DNA from: Gigantopelta aegis
Lineage: Eukaryota; Mollusca; Gastropoda; Neomphalida; Peltospiridae
Reading direction: 5' to 3'
Length of the DNA: 64,000 nt
NCBI RefSeq assembly: GCF_016097555.1
Contig: NC_054702.1
Span: 74,955,629 to 75,019,628 of the forward strand
In this document: piece by piece, positions 12,032-23,888 of the stretch
Layout of the letters: every line of letters begins with the position of its first letter
Numbering within the stretch: the first letter of the stretch is position 1
Made by a program: the position numbers and the translations under genes
The notes under the pieces: model-generated
Database searches by the model: none
What the model saw: the letters and a program-made list of their open reading frames with translations, nothing else
Told to the model about the DNA's origin: nothing

Positions 12032-12059
12032 ATATATATATGAAGAGTTCTCTATGTTA

Positions 12060-12173
12060 CACAGATAAATATAGATAGATAGACAGATAGATAGATAGAT
12101 AGATAGATAGATATATAGATAGATATAGAGGTGGGTAGGTAGGTAGATAGGAAGGTAGATCCATGTACATGCA

Positions 12174-12224
<51 letters not shown>

Positions 12225-12227
12225 TAT

Positions 12228-12290
<63 letters not shown>
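12060..12290. repeat. GATA-type and (TA)n microsatellites
   Basis: ATAGATAG repeats at about 12068-12130, then (TA)n with short CA interruptions from about 12176 to 12290. These end about 35 bases before the first coding exon of GMC copy A. Confidence 0.9.
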
Positions 12291-12295
<5 letters not shown>

Positions 12296-12469
12296 GTCAT
12301 AAAGTTGTATTATGTCCTAGGGTCATGTTTAGCACAGGGACAATCCTCTGTCTGCTGATTAACGTCGCCGTACTGGCCATTCTGGTTGGACGATTCGTGT
12401 TCCCTATTGACGATCAGACAGAAGACCTGATTGTAACCAAGTTTGAAGAATCTTACGACTACATTGTAG

Positions 12470-12475
12470 GCAAGT
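12470..12475 (+). other. GC-type splice donor, GMC copy A intron 1
   Basis: The exon ends ATTGTAG and the intron starts GCAAGT. With the acceptor TTTCCCAG at 13031-13038 the codon G|TC restores YDYIVVGSG. No GT nearby gives that frame. Confidence 0.85.
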
Positions 12476-13426
12476 ATTTTTAGCATCAGTTGGACGTCAT
12501 AGTTTATATTTAAAATCATATTTATTTTACAAATATTAACAAAGTAAAACAAGATCTTGATACACTTATAAAATAGTAAAGCTTTTTTAAAAAAACTATT
12601 TGCATAAAAATTCTCCAAATAAAACAAGGTTTAATCATAATACAATGTCTGGTTATGAACTGAATAACAGGTTTTTAAAACCACAATAAACTGTATTTTA
12701 AATATAAACGCACATTAAACATTGTAAATGAAATGCAACAACTGACACTAAGCCAAACATTGATTAATATTTAATATTCGAAAATTCTATAAAATGTTTA
12801 TGTTGTTGTTTTATATTCAGAACCGTTTAACGTTTTTCTTTTGGCCATCAGTTAGGATTCCCAGAAATAATATTGAATTTTATTACCGATACTTTCATCC
12901 GTATGGACTTGACACTCATTTTTGTATACCTTTAAAGTGAAATATTTTTTGTTTTGTTTTAGTACAGTACGCTAATACTATTAGGTATGAAACAAATTCA
13001 TTAAAATTAATAATCTCAGTATTTACTTCCTTTCCCAGTCGGCTCGGGTTCTGCCGGGTCTGTTGTTGCCGCTCGTCTGTCGGAAGATCGTGACGTCACA
13101 GTTCTTGTTTTAGAAGCGGGACCGGACGACAGGGATAAAATTCACTTCACCATGCCATCTGAGACAGCCAGGTCCCAACACACCAAGTTAGACTGGGAGT
13201 ATTACACTGAACCCCAGCAGTATGCTTGCGGTGCTTTAAAGGACAGGGTATTTAACGATTTATATTTAAACATACAATTGTTCTCTTCCAGATTGCAGCG
13301 AAAATCTTACTACTACCCCTTTTCGTACCCTATATTCGACACACTTGCTGACGCAGTCAGATCATGTACCTAGGAAGGGCGTGCTTTAAACAGCTAACTC
13401 TGATTAGCATGTTAAATATATACCTG

Positions 13427-13577
13427 TATAGCGTTCCCATTGGACTATTTCTCATTTCAGCCAATGCACCATGACTGGTATAAGAAAAGGCCGTGGTATA
13501 TATCAAATATCCTGTCTGATGGAGGGCACTTATAGAAGATCCCATGCTACCAATGGAAAAAGATAGCGAGTTTGGTC
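13427..13577 (+). repeat. SINE body fragment, degraded
   Basis: GCGTTCCCATTGGACTATTT, CCAATGCACCATGACTGGTA and AAAGGCCGTGGTATATATC mark the shared body. It is in copy A intron 2. Confidence 0.7.
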
Positions 13578-14061
13578 TCACTACACAGATCACTTCCGGG
13601 TGAGAGTTAATTCATCACGGTCCACTATAGTTCCTAACTGTGACACATGTTATGGTTCACATATTCACTTCTAGGAAATGGTGAAGAATTAAAACACTAT
13701 GTATGTTTAATGGCAAGCCTTCTGGCTGTATTTTGCCCATGTTATTTTGTAATATTGTGCATCGACCTTTTGGAACATGAGTATATAGCGCAAGTGACAG
13801 CCGGAGTGAATCGGTTAATGAACCAACTGTTCGGACCGGTACTACTGCCAGATGCGGTCGTATAGCAAAAAACGGAGACGGAAATGTTCTCAATTTTGGA
13901 GTGAAAATAAATGCTTATATAATGTATGTTCGCAATGGTGTATGTTGTTAGTGCCAACGAGAACCCGTTGTATGGGCAATCTTCGCTTGAAGTTGGGCAG
14001 TTTAACATGGGTTTCAATGGCAGATGACATCTGTGTAGTGTGACCTTTCCTCTCAAAAACT

Positions 14062-14135
14062 ATATGTCAGAATTACCAAATGTTTGACATCCAATAGTGA
14101 TGTCATTAAAGAAAACAAACTTTAACTTAACTCTT
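14062..14135 (+). repeat. SINE tail fragment, tail type 1
   Basis: AGAATTACCAAATGTTTGAC, then ATCCAATAG and AACAAACTTTAACTTAACTC. It is in copy A intron 2. Confidence 0.75.
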
Positions 14136-15352
14136 GTCTTTATTTCAGGACCGTAGTGGGTTGGGGCACTATCTAAATGGAGGGGGCACAAACTAGATTT
14201 GTAGCTTTATTTATATAATGTAAGACAAAATAACGTTCATTTTCGTCCTCACGTGGCACAGCCTCAAAAGCCTCCCTCGTCCCTGGTTTCCACAGGCCTG
14301 TATCTTTAGCATACTAGCACCATTCTGTAGCAGCACGTTGACCGCGTTTGGTTTAAGTCGCTGTAAACATGTAACATTCTACCATTTCTTCTCCGTTTCT
14401 ATTGTTAGTCATAATGAAGACTATTGCTGGTGTTTTGTTATATCTGTGTGACACCGTTACAATACTTTATAAATACAGTGCCTGATAGTCGTGAATTAGA
14501 TTTGTTATATATTAATCAATGTATTTTGATGACACCATGTCTTACGTTAATTCAGCGAGGATACATACCAAGGGGTCGAGTTGTAGGCGGAAGTAGTCAG
14601 CTGATCTTCATGGCGCATGTGCGTGGTAGCAGATTTGACTTTGACAAGTGGGCAGCGAACGGCTGCGATGGCTGGAGCTATGAAGACGTTCTGCCATATT
14701 TCAAGAAATATGAGGACATGACTGATGAAGAACTGGCAAAATCTGGTATTTGGATTAAATTTCGAGCAACTAAAGATCTAAGTGTCTCTATTAAACAATA
14801 GATGTAAAATTAGTGTTTAGAGTTAAAACACAATATATCTATTGACACAGATAAAGTAGATATAAAATGGGTTCACGTGTAGGACTTAAGGGCAAAATAA
14901 TACACTGTTGATGTTTATTTGTAATTGTCATCCTCATAATAACTGATAATTCAGTGTCTTTGTTTACGTAATTGCAAAGCTCGCCGATTCAGGAAAGATA
15001 ATAGTTTAATTTATAACCATCTGTAGTCTCACATCGTATGTGTCTGGCCCGTGTCACTATGTGGATCACAACTCGCGTGGACATATCGATCGGACTTTAA
15101 ACTTTTAGATCTGCGTTCAAAATTTTATGTCGAAATTACTTTTTTGTTTTTAAATATTATTAAATAGTCCGATCCTCTCTTCTTTCTCTTATTTAATTTT
15201 GGACTGTCCTTCTAAAATGCTCCAAATTATATAAATATTCGGCCGAGCAGTCAATTCTTTTTATTTTTGGCTTGTAACCTTTATTTTTTTTTTTTATTTA
15301 TTCTATTAACTTTTTTACTAATTGCTATTTTCAAAATTCTGCCCATTTTCAA

Positions 15353-15371
15353 CCCCCCCCCCCCCCCCCCC
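15353..15371. repeat. Poly-C tract
   Basis: About 19 consecutive C bases in copy A intron 3. Next to it is a short imperfect palindrome built from ATCCCGAGTC and GACTCGGGAT (15373-15418). Confidence 0.85.
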
Positions 15372-15372
15372 A

Positions 15373-15418
15373 TCCCGAGTCAGGCCACCGATCTTATCGG
15401 AGGTCGGACTCGGGATGG
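15373..15418. repeat. Short inverted repeat
   Basis: CATCCCGAGTCAGGCCACCG is followed shortly by TCGGACTCGGGATGGG; ten-base arms ATCCCGAGTC/GACTCGGGAT are perfect. It may be one end of a small TIR element together with the poly-C tract. Confidence 0.55.
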
Positions 15419-16289
15419 GCGTGTTCGAAACCCTAGTGGTATATGGGCACGTTAAACTAGTTATCATCATCATCATCAACAACTCGGGAGTACGTGCCTT
15501 TAAACAGTTTCTATTCTGAAGTCTTCGCATTTTTGTATGAGTTTTCCTTTTTGACAGCATCTTGGAACACAGTTTTCTCTTCATTTATTAATCACAAATG
15601 CGAACATTTAAAAATGGTCATATAAAAATGGTTTGAATACACTTCAACCATTTAGCACGTCCATACAACTCCCAAAAGTCTAAGCAAGCTTAACAAGTTC
15701 CATGGAAAAAACATTTACCCAAGACGTAGAATTTACAACATGTGCAGATTATAGAAATTTGGAATACAAATAGGGAATATTATTAGATTCAGTTCACATT
15801 TAATGTTTACGGTACTTTATATGCGTCACTTCTTCATTAAGTACAAGTAGTCAGAAATGAAGTTGTTGTTTGGTGTTTCCTTTCTAGAGTATCACAGCAG
15901 TAGCGGTCCAATAAAGATTAGTAAAGTTGCTTCCACTCCACTGTCTGATCTTTTCCTCAGAGCAGCCAAAGAGGCTGGGTACAACGAAACGGATCATAAT
16001 GGTGAAATGCAGGAAGGTGATAATCGAACGTCCTTACATTACTTGTATTAGTCGATCCCCATCAGATGAATTCTACGATTAATACAATTTGTCTGAACAA
16101 CAAACACGTGTTTAATAGTGACCCTGCGACTCATCGCACATCACCACTGACCTACGTCGTGTCCTGTTGCTATAAGGTTGAGGGTGGGCGAAGCTGAGTA
16201 TAAGCTATATCTACTAAATACGATGCAGCACTGACCAAAATGATTGCTGAGGCATTTGCATATTTATTATTTATGAAGTGACATACTTG

Positions 16290-16645
16290 GCAGCTGTGGT
16301 GGCAGTACTCATGACGGGTGCCACTGGTAGGGCAGGATCTGCTAAACTTTCGCGAACACCTGATATCATCACTGTTGTGACTGATTCGTGATTGCATGTC
16401 ATCGCAGCTGTATTTGCTCTAATGGGCTCTGCCCTGTGCTAGTTTTGATTTAGAAAACTAGTCTGGGAGTAGCAATCCTCTGTGTGGCAGTGCAAGAGGG
16501 ATGATATTCCCAGTAAAACATCTCCTCTGCAGTGGCTTTCCTCCTAAATGAGTCACTAGATACACATTCATGGAATCGACCACTATTTTGCTAAATGCCC
16601 ATTCGACTCTGCATTGTGCAGAGATACGGGCCTGATTATGTATTC
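16290..16645 (+). repeat. Dispersed repeat R1, copy 2 (longer)
   Basis: It matches 7441-7690 and carries an extra internal block (GCAGGATCTGCTAAACTTTC then CACCTGATATCATC). The end ATGCCCATTCGACTCTGCAT is shared. It is in copy A intron 4. Confidence 0.75.
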
Positions 16646-16734
16646 CGCTACAGACTCGGCATTTCCGCCATTCCAACCAGTGTCCAATGACTAACCAGTA
16701 CAGCAAAAGCCGTGTCATGTAATGCGATGGCTCT

Positions 16735-16736
16735 CC

Positions 16737-16816
<80 letters not shown>
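16735..16816. repeat. (CT)n microsatellite
   Basis: About 40 CT units in copy A intron 4, about 75 bases before exon 5. Confidence 0.95.
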
Positions 16817-16817
<1 letters not shown>

Positions 16818-17624
16818 AAGATAAATGGTATCTAAATGTCACACGTGTAGTATTCTCTATTTAGTTTGTTATTTTTTCGTTTATTACGTAGGTTTCAGGA
16901 GGCAGTAGTGTGTGCTCGGTGATGGTGTCAGATCAAGTACTTCCCGGGGATTCTTGTGGCCCGCAGCAAGAGAACGAACCAATCTTCATGTTACTACCGA
17001 CGGCCATGTGACCAAGGTAATCTGTTCTTAATTCCCAGATGAAGAGGCATTTTTTATCCGAGAACGTGGACACGCTTTGTTTTGGTGATCACAAATGCCA
17101 AACTACATTAAAATGGGTGTATTCTGTGCTGATCCGAAACATTTTGTTTTCTTTCTATATCATGTCCAGTAAAGCATTACTTATTATAAAGTGCATGCTT
17201 GTCAAGGTGGGGGTTTGGGTAATGTTCACTGAAGACTTAGTTGAACGTTTCATTTCTGTTTCTTTATCATCAATTTGTAAATTTTAGAAAAGTTTGATAT
17301 CCAAAACTATTAAATTATTTTATGCAATGCTGGCTTAAACCCAAATTACCAATCAGTAATACATTACTGTGAGACTCTAAAGTTATATTATTTTCTTTTT
17401 CAAACAAATTTGTAGATTATAATAGAAAAGAAAAGAGCAATTGGTGTGGAGGTTGTAAAGAATGGTCGTTTATATAGAGTATTATCCAAAAGGGAGGTAA
17501 TTCTGTCAGCAGGAGTAATTGGTTCAGCATAACTACTGATGCTTTCTGGAATAGGACACAAAAGTCACCTCGACGACTTGAAGGTATATTAATTAGAATT
17601 ACAATGTATAAAGTAAAGTCGTTT

Positions 17625-17960
17625 TATTTCAAAACACCACTAGATCACATTAATTAATCATCGGATTTTCAGACGCTTGTGCAAGGGGAGGGTTTCGGGA
17701 CTCAAGTAAATTTTATTTTTTCTTAATGTATTTTCCGGGGGAGCATGACTCGGCCACACTATAATCTTCGGTCGCCGCAGTTTAGACCCCCTCCTTGCTA
17801 CAATTCCTGCACAAACGCCTGCTATTGGATAACATATATTTGGTAATTGTGGAATATAGTTTTTAGAAAAAAAACCGCTGCATTTTTCTATTAGCAACAA
17901 GGGATCTTTTTTATGCACTTTACCACAAACACAGACAAGTAGATCCAGCCCATGTTAGTA
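17625..17960 (-). repeat. SINE, inverted, split by a TIR element
   Basis: Plus-strand landmarks are CACCACTAGATCACATTAAT and ATTAATCATCGG on the left, and GCTATTGGATAACATATATT and AGCAACAAGGGATCTTTT on the right. The SINE sequence is interrupted at 17671-17821 by element R3. It is in copy A intron 6. Confidence 0.75.
17671..17821. mobile_element. TIR element R3, copy 1, nested in a SINE
   Basis: Ends AGACGCTTGTGCAAGG and CCTGCACAAACGCCT are inverted copies of each other. The interior shares GGGGGAGCATGACTCGGCC and GGTCGCCGCAGTTTAGACC with 40178-40363. It has no coding capacity and is a small non-autonomous DNA element younger than the SINE it splits. Confidence 0.7.
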
Positions 17961-18401
17961 ATACGGTTTATATGTCAGCCAAGCAGTGTTGAATTTAAAA
18001 AATAACAAACGTAATGTTTTATTAAGTACATTTTGTTTAAATTATTTTCATAATACAAATGTACTTATATACACTGATGGTAAGAAATAAAGGAACATAA
18101 ATAGTAACAGCGAATACTGACTGCAATGAAAACCCTGATCCACAGTATCAGGAAATTAACCGTGTTCCTGGCAGTACACCGCAGAGTACTGACATTAAAT
18201 TCGGCATTACATGGCTTATTTTATAAAGACTAAACTAACTAAATTGTGGTCTCAAATAAAACATGTTCTCTTATTTCATTACCTGCTTTCCTTTCTTTCC
18301 TTTAAATGTAATTTAATTTTATCCTGTTCTAACATGATGTCGTATCTTCTTGAGGTTCTTTTGCTGATCAAATGCACATCCTTGTCCTAATGTTTCCACA
18401 G

Positions 18402-18710
18402 AGCGGGACGTAGCTCAGTGGTAAAGAGATCCATGATGCGCGGTCGGTCTAGGATCGATCCCTGTCGGTGGGCCTAGTGGGCCATTTCTTGTTATAGCCA
18501 GTGCACCATAACTTGTGTATCAAAATCCGTGGCATGTGCTATCATGTCTGCATTTAAATGATCCCCTGTTAATAATGGAAAAATGTAGCAGGTTTCCTTT
18601 CTAAGACTATATTTCAGAATTACCAAATGTTTAATGTGCAATAGCTGATGATTAACACATCAATGTTCTCTAGTGGTGTCGTTAAACAAAACAAATTTGA
18701 ACTTTTTAAC
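18402..18710 (+). repeat. SINE, head type a, tail type 1
   Basis: Head GCGGGACGTAGCTCAGTGGT, B-box-like GGATCGATCCCTGTCGGTGG, and tail GTGGTGTCGTTAAACAAAAC. It is sense, in copy A intron 6. Confidence 0.9.
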
Positions 18711-19855
18711 TAAATCTTACAACACAACTAATAGGTCCTCGACTGCTTAGTTAATCCCAACCGCCATCAATAAACACAAATATCTCTTAATGTACTGTTC
18801 TTTAATTGAAAGTACATGTCTTAAAACATAAAAAGAGCATTCATTCACAAGTATCTAATATCAGGAATTATGGTACATTGCATGAAGTGTAACAGCTAGG
18901 AATATTCTTAAGTACAGATACACTATTGAGCATTGCTGTAATGGATGCTCCATAAAATAGTGACACTAGTGTCATTGTAAGGTGGAGATATATATAGTTA
19001 TACGTTTATTTTTTTTGTTAGGACATTTGGTTTTGTATAAGGTGTCATTAAAACGACAATCGACTGGATTGTAATATAATATTGTTATTGCCGTGGTGAG
19101 ATTCCAGTGGTTGCCGACCTGCCTGTTGGAGACAATCTACAGGACCACCCCGCCACCATACTCCGAGTGTTGATAGACGAACCCCTGTCGATCAATGGTG
19201 ACAAACTAACCAGCACGTGGACTCAGTGGATGTACAGTCTCTTTAAAACTGGTAAGTAGTCGACTCTATATATAATACGAGGATTAGATAAAACAAGTTC
19301 GTAGAATTATAGATGCCATAGCTTGGCACACCATCTTATGTTTCAGGAACTATATTCTTATTTAAGATAATATTGTTGTGATTAATTATCTATTACGTTT
19401 TCGAACCAAACTTCAGTTCCCATGACATTGTTTGCTATAGAGTAAAGTAAGTGATCTGTTAATCAAGTAACCCTTTCCACCCTGATTTAACATCGAAATA
19501 ACCAAATTATCATGGTTGCTTTTTGGTCTTGTCAAAATGGAGAGAAACATTTGAGGTGAGAAAAAAAGTGACGCTTTTTAACCTGCTGGTAAAATGACTC
19601 TCCTGAGTTTGAAGCCATTGTTAGATGTTTCTGATTAATAGAGCTTGTTTGGCGACTTGAATGACATGTTAAATAGACTTTTCTTGTTTAGAATACCAGT
19701 GTTTGTATATCCAGTGTGTTGGCGGTCGTGTGGTAATATTTGTAGCAGTCGTTTTTCATTTCACTTCGTAATGTTTTTGTTTTTTCGTACGTACGAAATT
19801 ATTAGCAGGTAAAATCCAGTTTAGGCGACTACAAATATTAGGATGATAACAAATA

Positions 19856-20128
19856 CCGGCCTCGGTAGCGCAGTGGTTAAGCCATCGGACTACAGGCTGG
19901 TAGGTACAGGGTTCGTAGCCCGGTACCGGCTCCAACCGGTGAGTTGTTAAGGGCTCCAATGGGTAGGTGTAAGACCACTACACCCTCTTCTCTCTCACTA
20001 ACCACTAACCAACTAACAACTAACCCACTGTCCTGGATAGACAGCCCAGATAGCTGAGGTGTGTGCCCAGGACAGCGTGCTTGAACCTTAATAGGATATA
20101 AGCACGAAAATAAGTTGAAATGAAAATG
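19856..20128 (+). repeat. SINE, second family (CCTCGGTAGCGCAGTGG head)
   Basis: The tRNA-like head has an A box, TAGCGCAGTGGTTAAGCC, and a B box, GGTTCGTAGCCCGG. The body has CCAATGGGTAGGTGTAAGAC then a CACTAACC-rich stretch. The 3' end is GACAGCGTGCTTGAACCTTA followed by ATAGGATATAAGCACG and AATGAAATG. It is in copy A intron 7. Confidence 0.9.
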
Positions 20129-20709
20129 ATAACAAACACCTTGTTTATACAGACACTCACTGATATTCTCTTTAATATACTATTTTAGTCATCAAAAAAG
20201 GTTCTATATGCCGTAAACATGTTACAATGGCAGCCAACTCAGGCCATTCCAAACACCGAGCAGGTATTTAAGCGTAGGGGCGGATCCAGGCTTTGATCAA
20301 CGAGAAGGGCCTTCTATGCTTTTGACCTTGTTGGAAATTCCTCATCATACTAAAAAAAATAAAGCTGCAAATCCCGTTAAAATCGCATCTGGGCCTAACG
20401 GTTAATGCTAGTAACTTCACTCTCAGGTAAAATGTAAGTCTTCTTTTATAATACAAATAGTTTATAATCGACGATTTGAAAATTTTAATTGTGGTGACCT
20501 CATTTCTTACTTAGTAAACATGCTGGTCTCTTCATATTTAGGATACAAGACAACACCGGGTACACTCGAGTTCTCCGAATATGTTAGAACACAAAATGAT
20601 CTTGAATACGGAAATCCTGACGTGCAGTTAGAAATGCTTGTGAGCATTCCAGACGCAGAGTTTATACAGCGTTTGATTAATTTAGACCCAAAGGTACGTG
20701 CGTAACTAA

Positions 20710-21289
20710 TTAATACTACTGTCACTGTACTGCAATGCTACAAATTTGCATTAATTAACGACTCAGTGGTGTTCTGAAATCTGTTTTCAATATCAGGACG
20801 TTTCTCAACCATCATTTATAGATAGTCGATATCCTGTTGGTACTTTTCACTTGCGTTTTCCTGAAATGTCCCAGATATATATAATTGCAGTGGGAGGGTT
20901 TTGATTTTGTTTGTTTTTGTTTTTGTTTTTGTATGTTTTGGATTTTTTCTTTGTTTTTTAAATTATTATTATTATTATTATTATTTGATGGGTATTGGTG
21001 GGGGTGGACTGACATTTTTATGTTCTGTAAAATGAAAAAACAATCTGCAGTTCAACCAATCGGATTGCGGTCACGTATTTAAGTAGAAACAAATTTTTAT
21101 TTGGCATTAAACTATGGTATAAGATATGGTTAATATTTGACACAAGATCTATATAATTATTATCAAATACATGTACCGTTAACCAGTCTGATAGCCTTAC
21201 AAATAGCAGGCATTTTATTACTAAACAATTATAACAGTACATGTAATGTTCGCTAATAGTGTTAATCAGCGTACAACGTGTAACTGCAG
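20710..21289 (+). other. GMC copy A intron 8, nothing further recognised
   Basis: An AT-rich intron with a T-rich TTTTTG run and a (TTA)n stretch near 20900-20990. No conserved element is seen. Confidence 0.6.
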
Positions 21290-21459
21290 ATTTCTGAGGA
21301 AATCAAATGGGAGGCAACCGAAGGGTTTCTTATCGTTCCTGGCTGTCAACGTCCTCAGAGTTCAGGCACTGTTCGTCTTAGAAGTGCCAACTCATTTGAA
21401 TACCCAGTCATACAACCTAACTACTTACACGCCACAGAAGATATGATGGCCGTTTATAG

Positions 21460-21467
21460 AGATAAAG
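21460..21467 (+). other. Altered splice donor after GMC copy A exon 9
   Basis: Exon 9 should end one base into a codon to match the exon 10 acceptor at 22979. At that point the sequence is AGAG followed by ATAAAG; one G to A change from GTAAAG at the +1 base explains it. Read-through gives an 18-codon tail ending at the TAA at 21516. Confidence 0.65.
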
Positions 21468-21815
21468 CATACCAACTAAGCAGGGTTCCGTTGCCATTAG
21501 TTTCAAAAGGAATGTAACGTGGCATAATATTTTATCCATGATAATGTGCTCACACAATTCGCCTTTCTGATATGTTGTGTTTTATGGATTAACTGTATGG
21601 GTTTTTGTTGTTATTTTCGTTTCATTATCTAGACCATTTATCGCTATCAACAGTCTTATACTTGAGGTACCCAAACTGACTCTTGACATAATCGTTTGAG
21701 GTGCAACAAATTGCAGGATTCGACACCCTCGATAGTTGTTTTTATTTCCCATCCTAACCTGGGTCAATGCATATAAAAGATCCCATGTTGCCTTTCAATA
21801 GTATCCTCCCTCCCT

Positions 21816-21823
<8 letters not shown>

Positions 21824-21887
<64 letters not shown>
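21824..21887. repeat. (CT)n microsatellite with CCCT lead
   Basis: CCCT repeats run into about 30 CT units. A short SINE piece (ATGCATATAAAAGATCCCAT) lies just before, at 21765-21790. Both are in copy A intron 9. Confidence 0.9.
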
Positions 21888-21889
<2 letters not shown>

Positions 21890-23888
21890 GTAGATAACCG
21901 TATTTTAAAATGTGCCGAGGAGTCGTTTACCAATTATTTCATTATTTTCCCTTTTTGCCATGCCTGTTATTTTAGGTAGCATGTAAAATTCGTTAGCACG
22001 TTAAACACACAACAATTACCAACATATTGGTGAGTCATTGAACAAATATTCCTAAGTTAGTTATATAACAGACTAATAATGTATTTTCATATACACCTTA
22101 TCGATATAAAGAGCTGCCTATTATATCAACCTCTTTCCACTGCGATGGTACAAAAATGCAATACTATTAATTCCTAATACTTGTTTGATGTTTGCACTGT
22201 AATTACCTCACGGGAAATGTAGCAAATATTGACGCAATATGTTTTAACTGGTGCACACATGTACATGTACCTCCTACTCATCCCCACTCTCCACCACTCA
22301 GAAAGCCATCAAAATGTGTCAAAATCGTGTACAAGAAGAGATTTATCACCGTTTCGTTGAAAGCAATATTTGCCATTGATTTACTGGACACTTACTAGCA
22401 CTATCTGTCCTGTGTAGTTGAAAATGAACACTCGTATCCTGACTCGATTTGCAGCCTCACTTCTTCATTACCTGTCTGTCAACACACAGCAACAGACTTG
22501 TCCCTGGAATAGATGTCCATGGGAATTTCATATATGACAGCATGTTTGATACTGAAGATACATATAATATGTATAGTATATGTTTTAATTGGAGTGAACA
22601 CAACCAAGTGATGATCTTGTTTCTTTAGCAATCATTTTTCAAAAATGGCTGCCAAAATATATCGTTCTGAACATCTAGTAAACCAGAGGATACAAAACGG
22701 CACATTGTTTTTTTTACAATATTCAATCTTCTTTCGTTGATGTCTTAATTACCAGCTATTTACTGAGCATAAAAAGAACCCCAATGTTTTAATTATGTTT
22801 GGAAAAATTCATTTAAAACAAAGTTTCAAACAAAATTAATTGCAATTTTTAAACAATTACCAAACAGTATGAAGAACTTGAAGAATGTTCTTCATCTGGT
22901 CTGTGTGATGGTGATGACAACTTTAACGTAGGTTTTCATTTTTATTTTATTTTAGTGGGTTGTTTTATTTCTCTTTCAGGAATTAGATTATTTCAAAAGC
23001 TGCTGAAGACTGATGCCCTGAAAAAGATTGGAGCAAGACTTCATTCAACGCCTATGCCACTTTGTACCCAACACCATTATGACTCTGATGAGTACTGGCA
23101 GTGTTGTGTGAGGTCATTGACCTTTGGTACCTTCCATCAATGCTGTACGTGCAAAATGGGTGCACTGAATGACCCCACAACTGTGGTTAACCCACATCTA
23201 CGGTAGGTCTTTCGCACCTAGTATGTTATTTGTTATCACCAGATGGGGTAACTCTTTTTGTGTTTATTTCATACTTTATTGGAAAGAGTTAAGTATACGG
23301 TTTCCTCTTTTTCTCTCCAGCGTCCAAATGTCGAAATAACCATAATTATGTTAGACACCAAGTAGTCGTAGTTTAAAATATGTGAAGATGTCGTTAAACA
23401 AATATTTCTGGCTTATTTTATCTATTTTCGTTTTCGTACTGCTGAGTGCTGATGCAGTTTCCACTCTTGTCTAAACGAATACCTCCTCTTGTATCATAAC
23501 TGCGTTTACAGTGTCGTTTTAAATGCTTATTCCAGTGCCTAAATATTATGCATTGCTTACGCTTATCGTTTTGTGATTTGAATTCACATATTAAACTATT
23601 GATTAAATTCGTAATTTGGGCTTGCAATATTTTTTATACACTTCTTATTCTTTATTTGCATTAACATCTTAAAATGTTTATTGCATTTTTACTTTCGCTT
23701 TGTATCCAGATTTACAGGGAATGAAATATAAATGTAGATTTCTAAAACATATTTCTAGCGTCAAGGATTACGAATTGTTCTGTTTTAGAGTGAAGGGGAT
23801 CGACGGACTAAGAGTAGCAGACGCTTCCATCATGCCGTTCATCGTATCAGCTAACACCAACGCAGCCAGCATCATGATTGGAGAATAA

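Larger units (their letters stand above)
12321..23888 (+). pseudogene. GMC oxidoreductase copy A (glucose/choline dehydrogenase-like), 11 exons, inactivated
   Basis: Coding exons are 12325-12469, 13039-13247, 14556-14745, 15888-16016, 16892-17016, 17416-17583, 19101-19251, 20542-20693, 21290-21461, 22980-23202 and 23789-23888; phases match at every junction. Exon 1 encodes an N-terminal hydrophobic anchor (LCLLINVAVLAILVGRFVF). Exons 1 and 2 encode the FAD-binding start YDYIVVGSGSAGSVVAARL, exon 3 GMC signature 1 (GRVVGGSSQ), exon 6 signature 2 (IGSA-LLMLSGIG), exon 10 the active-site block FHQCCTCKMG and exon 11 [13 protein letters not shown]. The family uses FAD to oxidise alcohols or sugars. 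Lesions: TAG at 16906-16908 in exon 5; TAA at 17530-17532, where signature 2 expects Gln; a stop at 23886-23888, 11 codons before copy B's stop; and an AT instead of GT donor after exon 9. Every exon is otherwise conserved, so loss looks recent, or some lesions are assembly errors. Confidence 0.88.

Noticed and set aside
12052-12358. IYIYIY-type frames
   Set aside because: Translation of a TA microsatellite.
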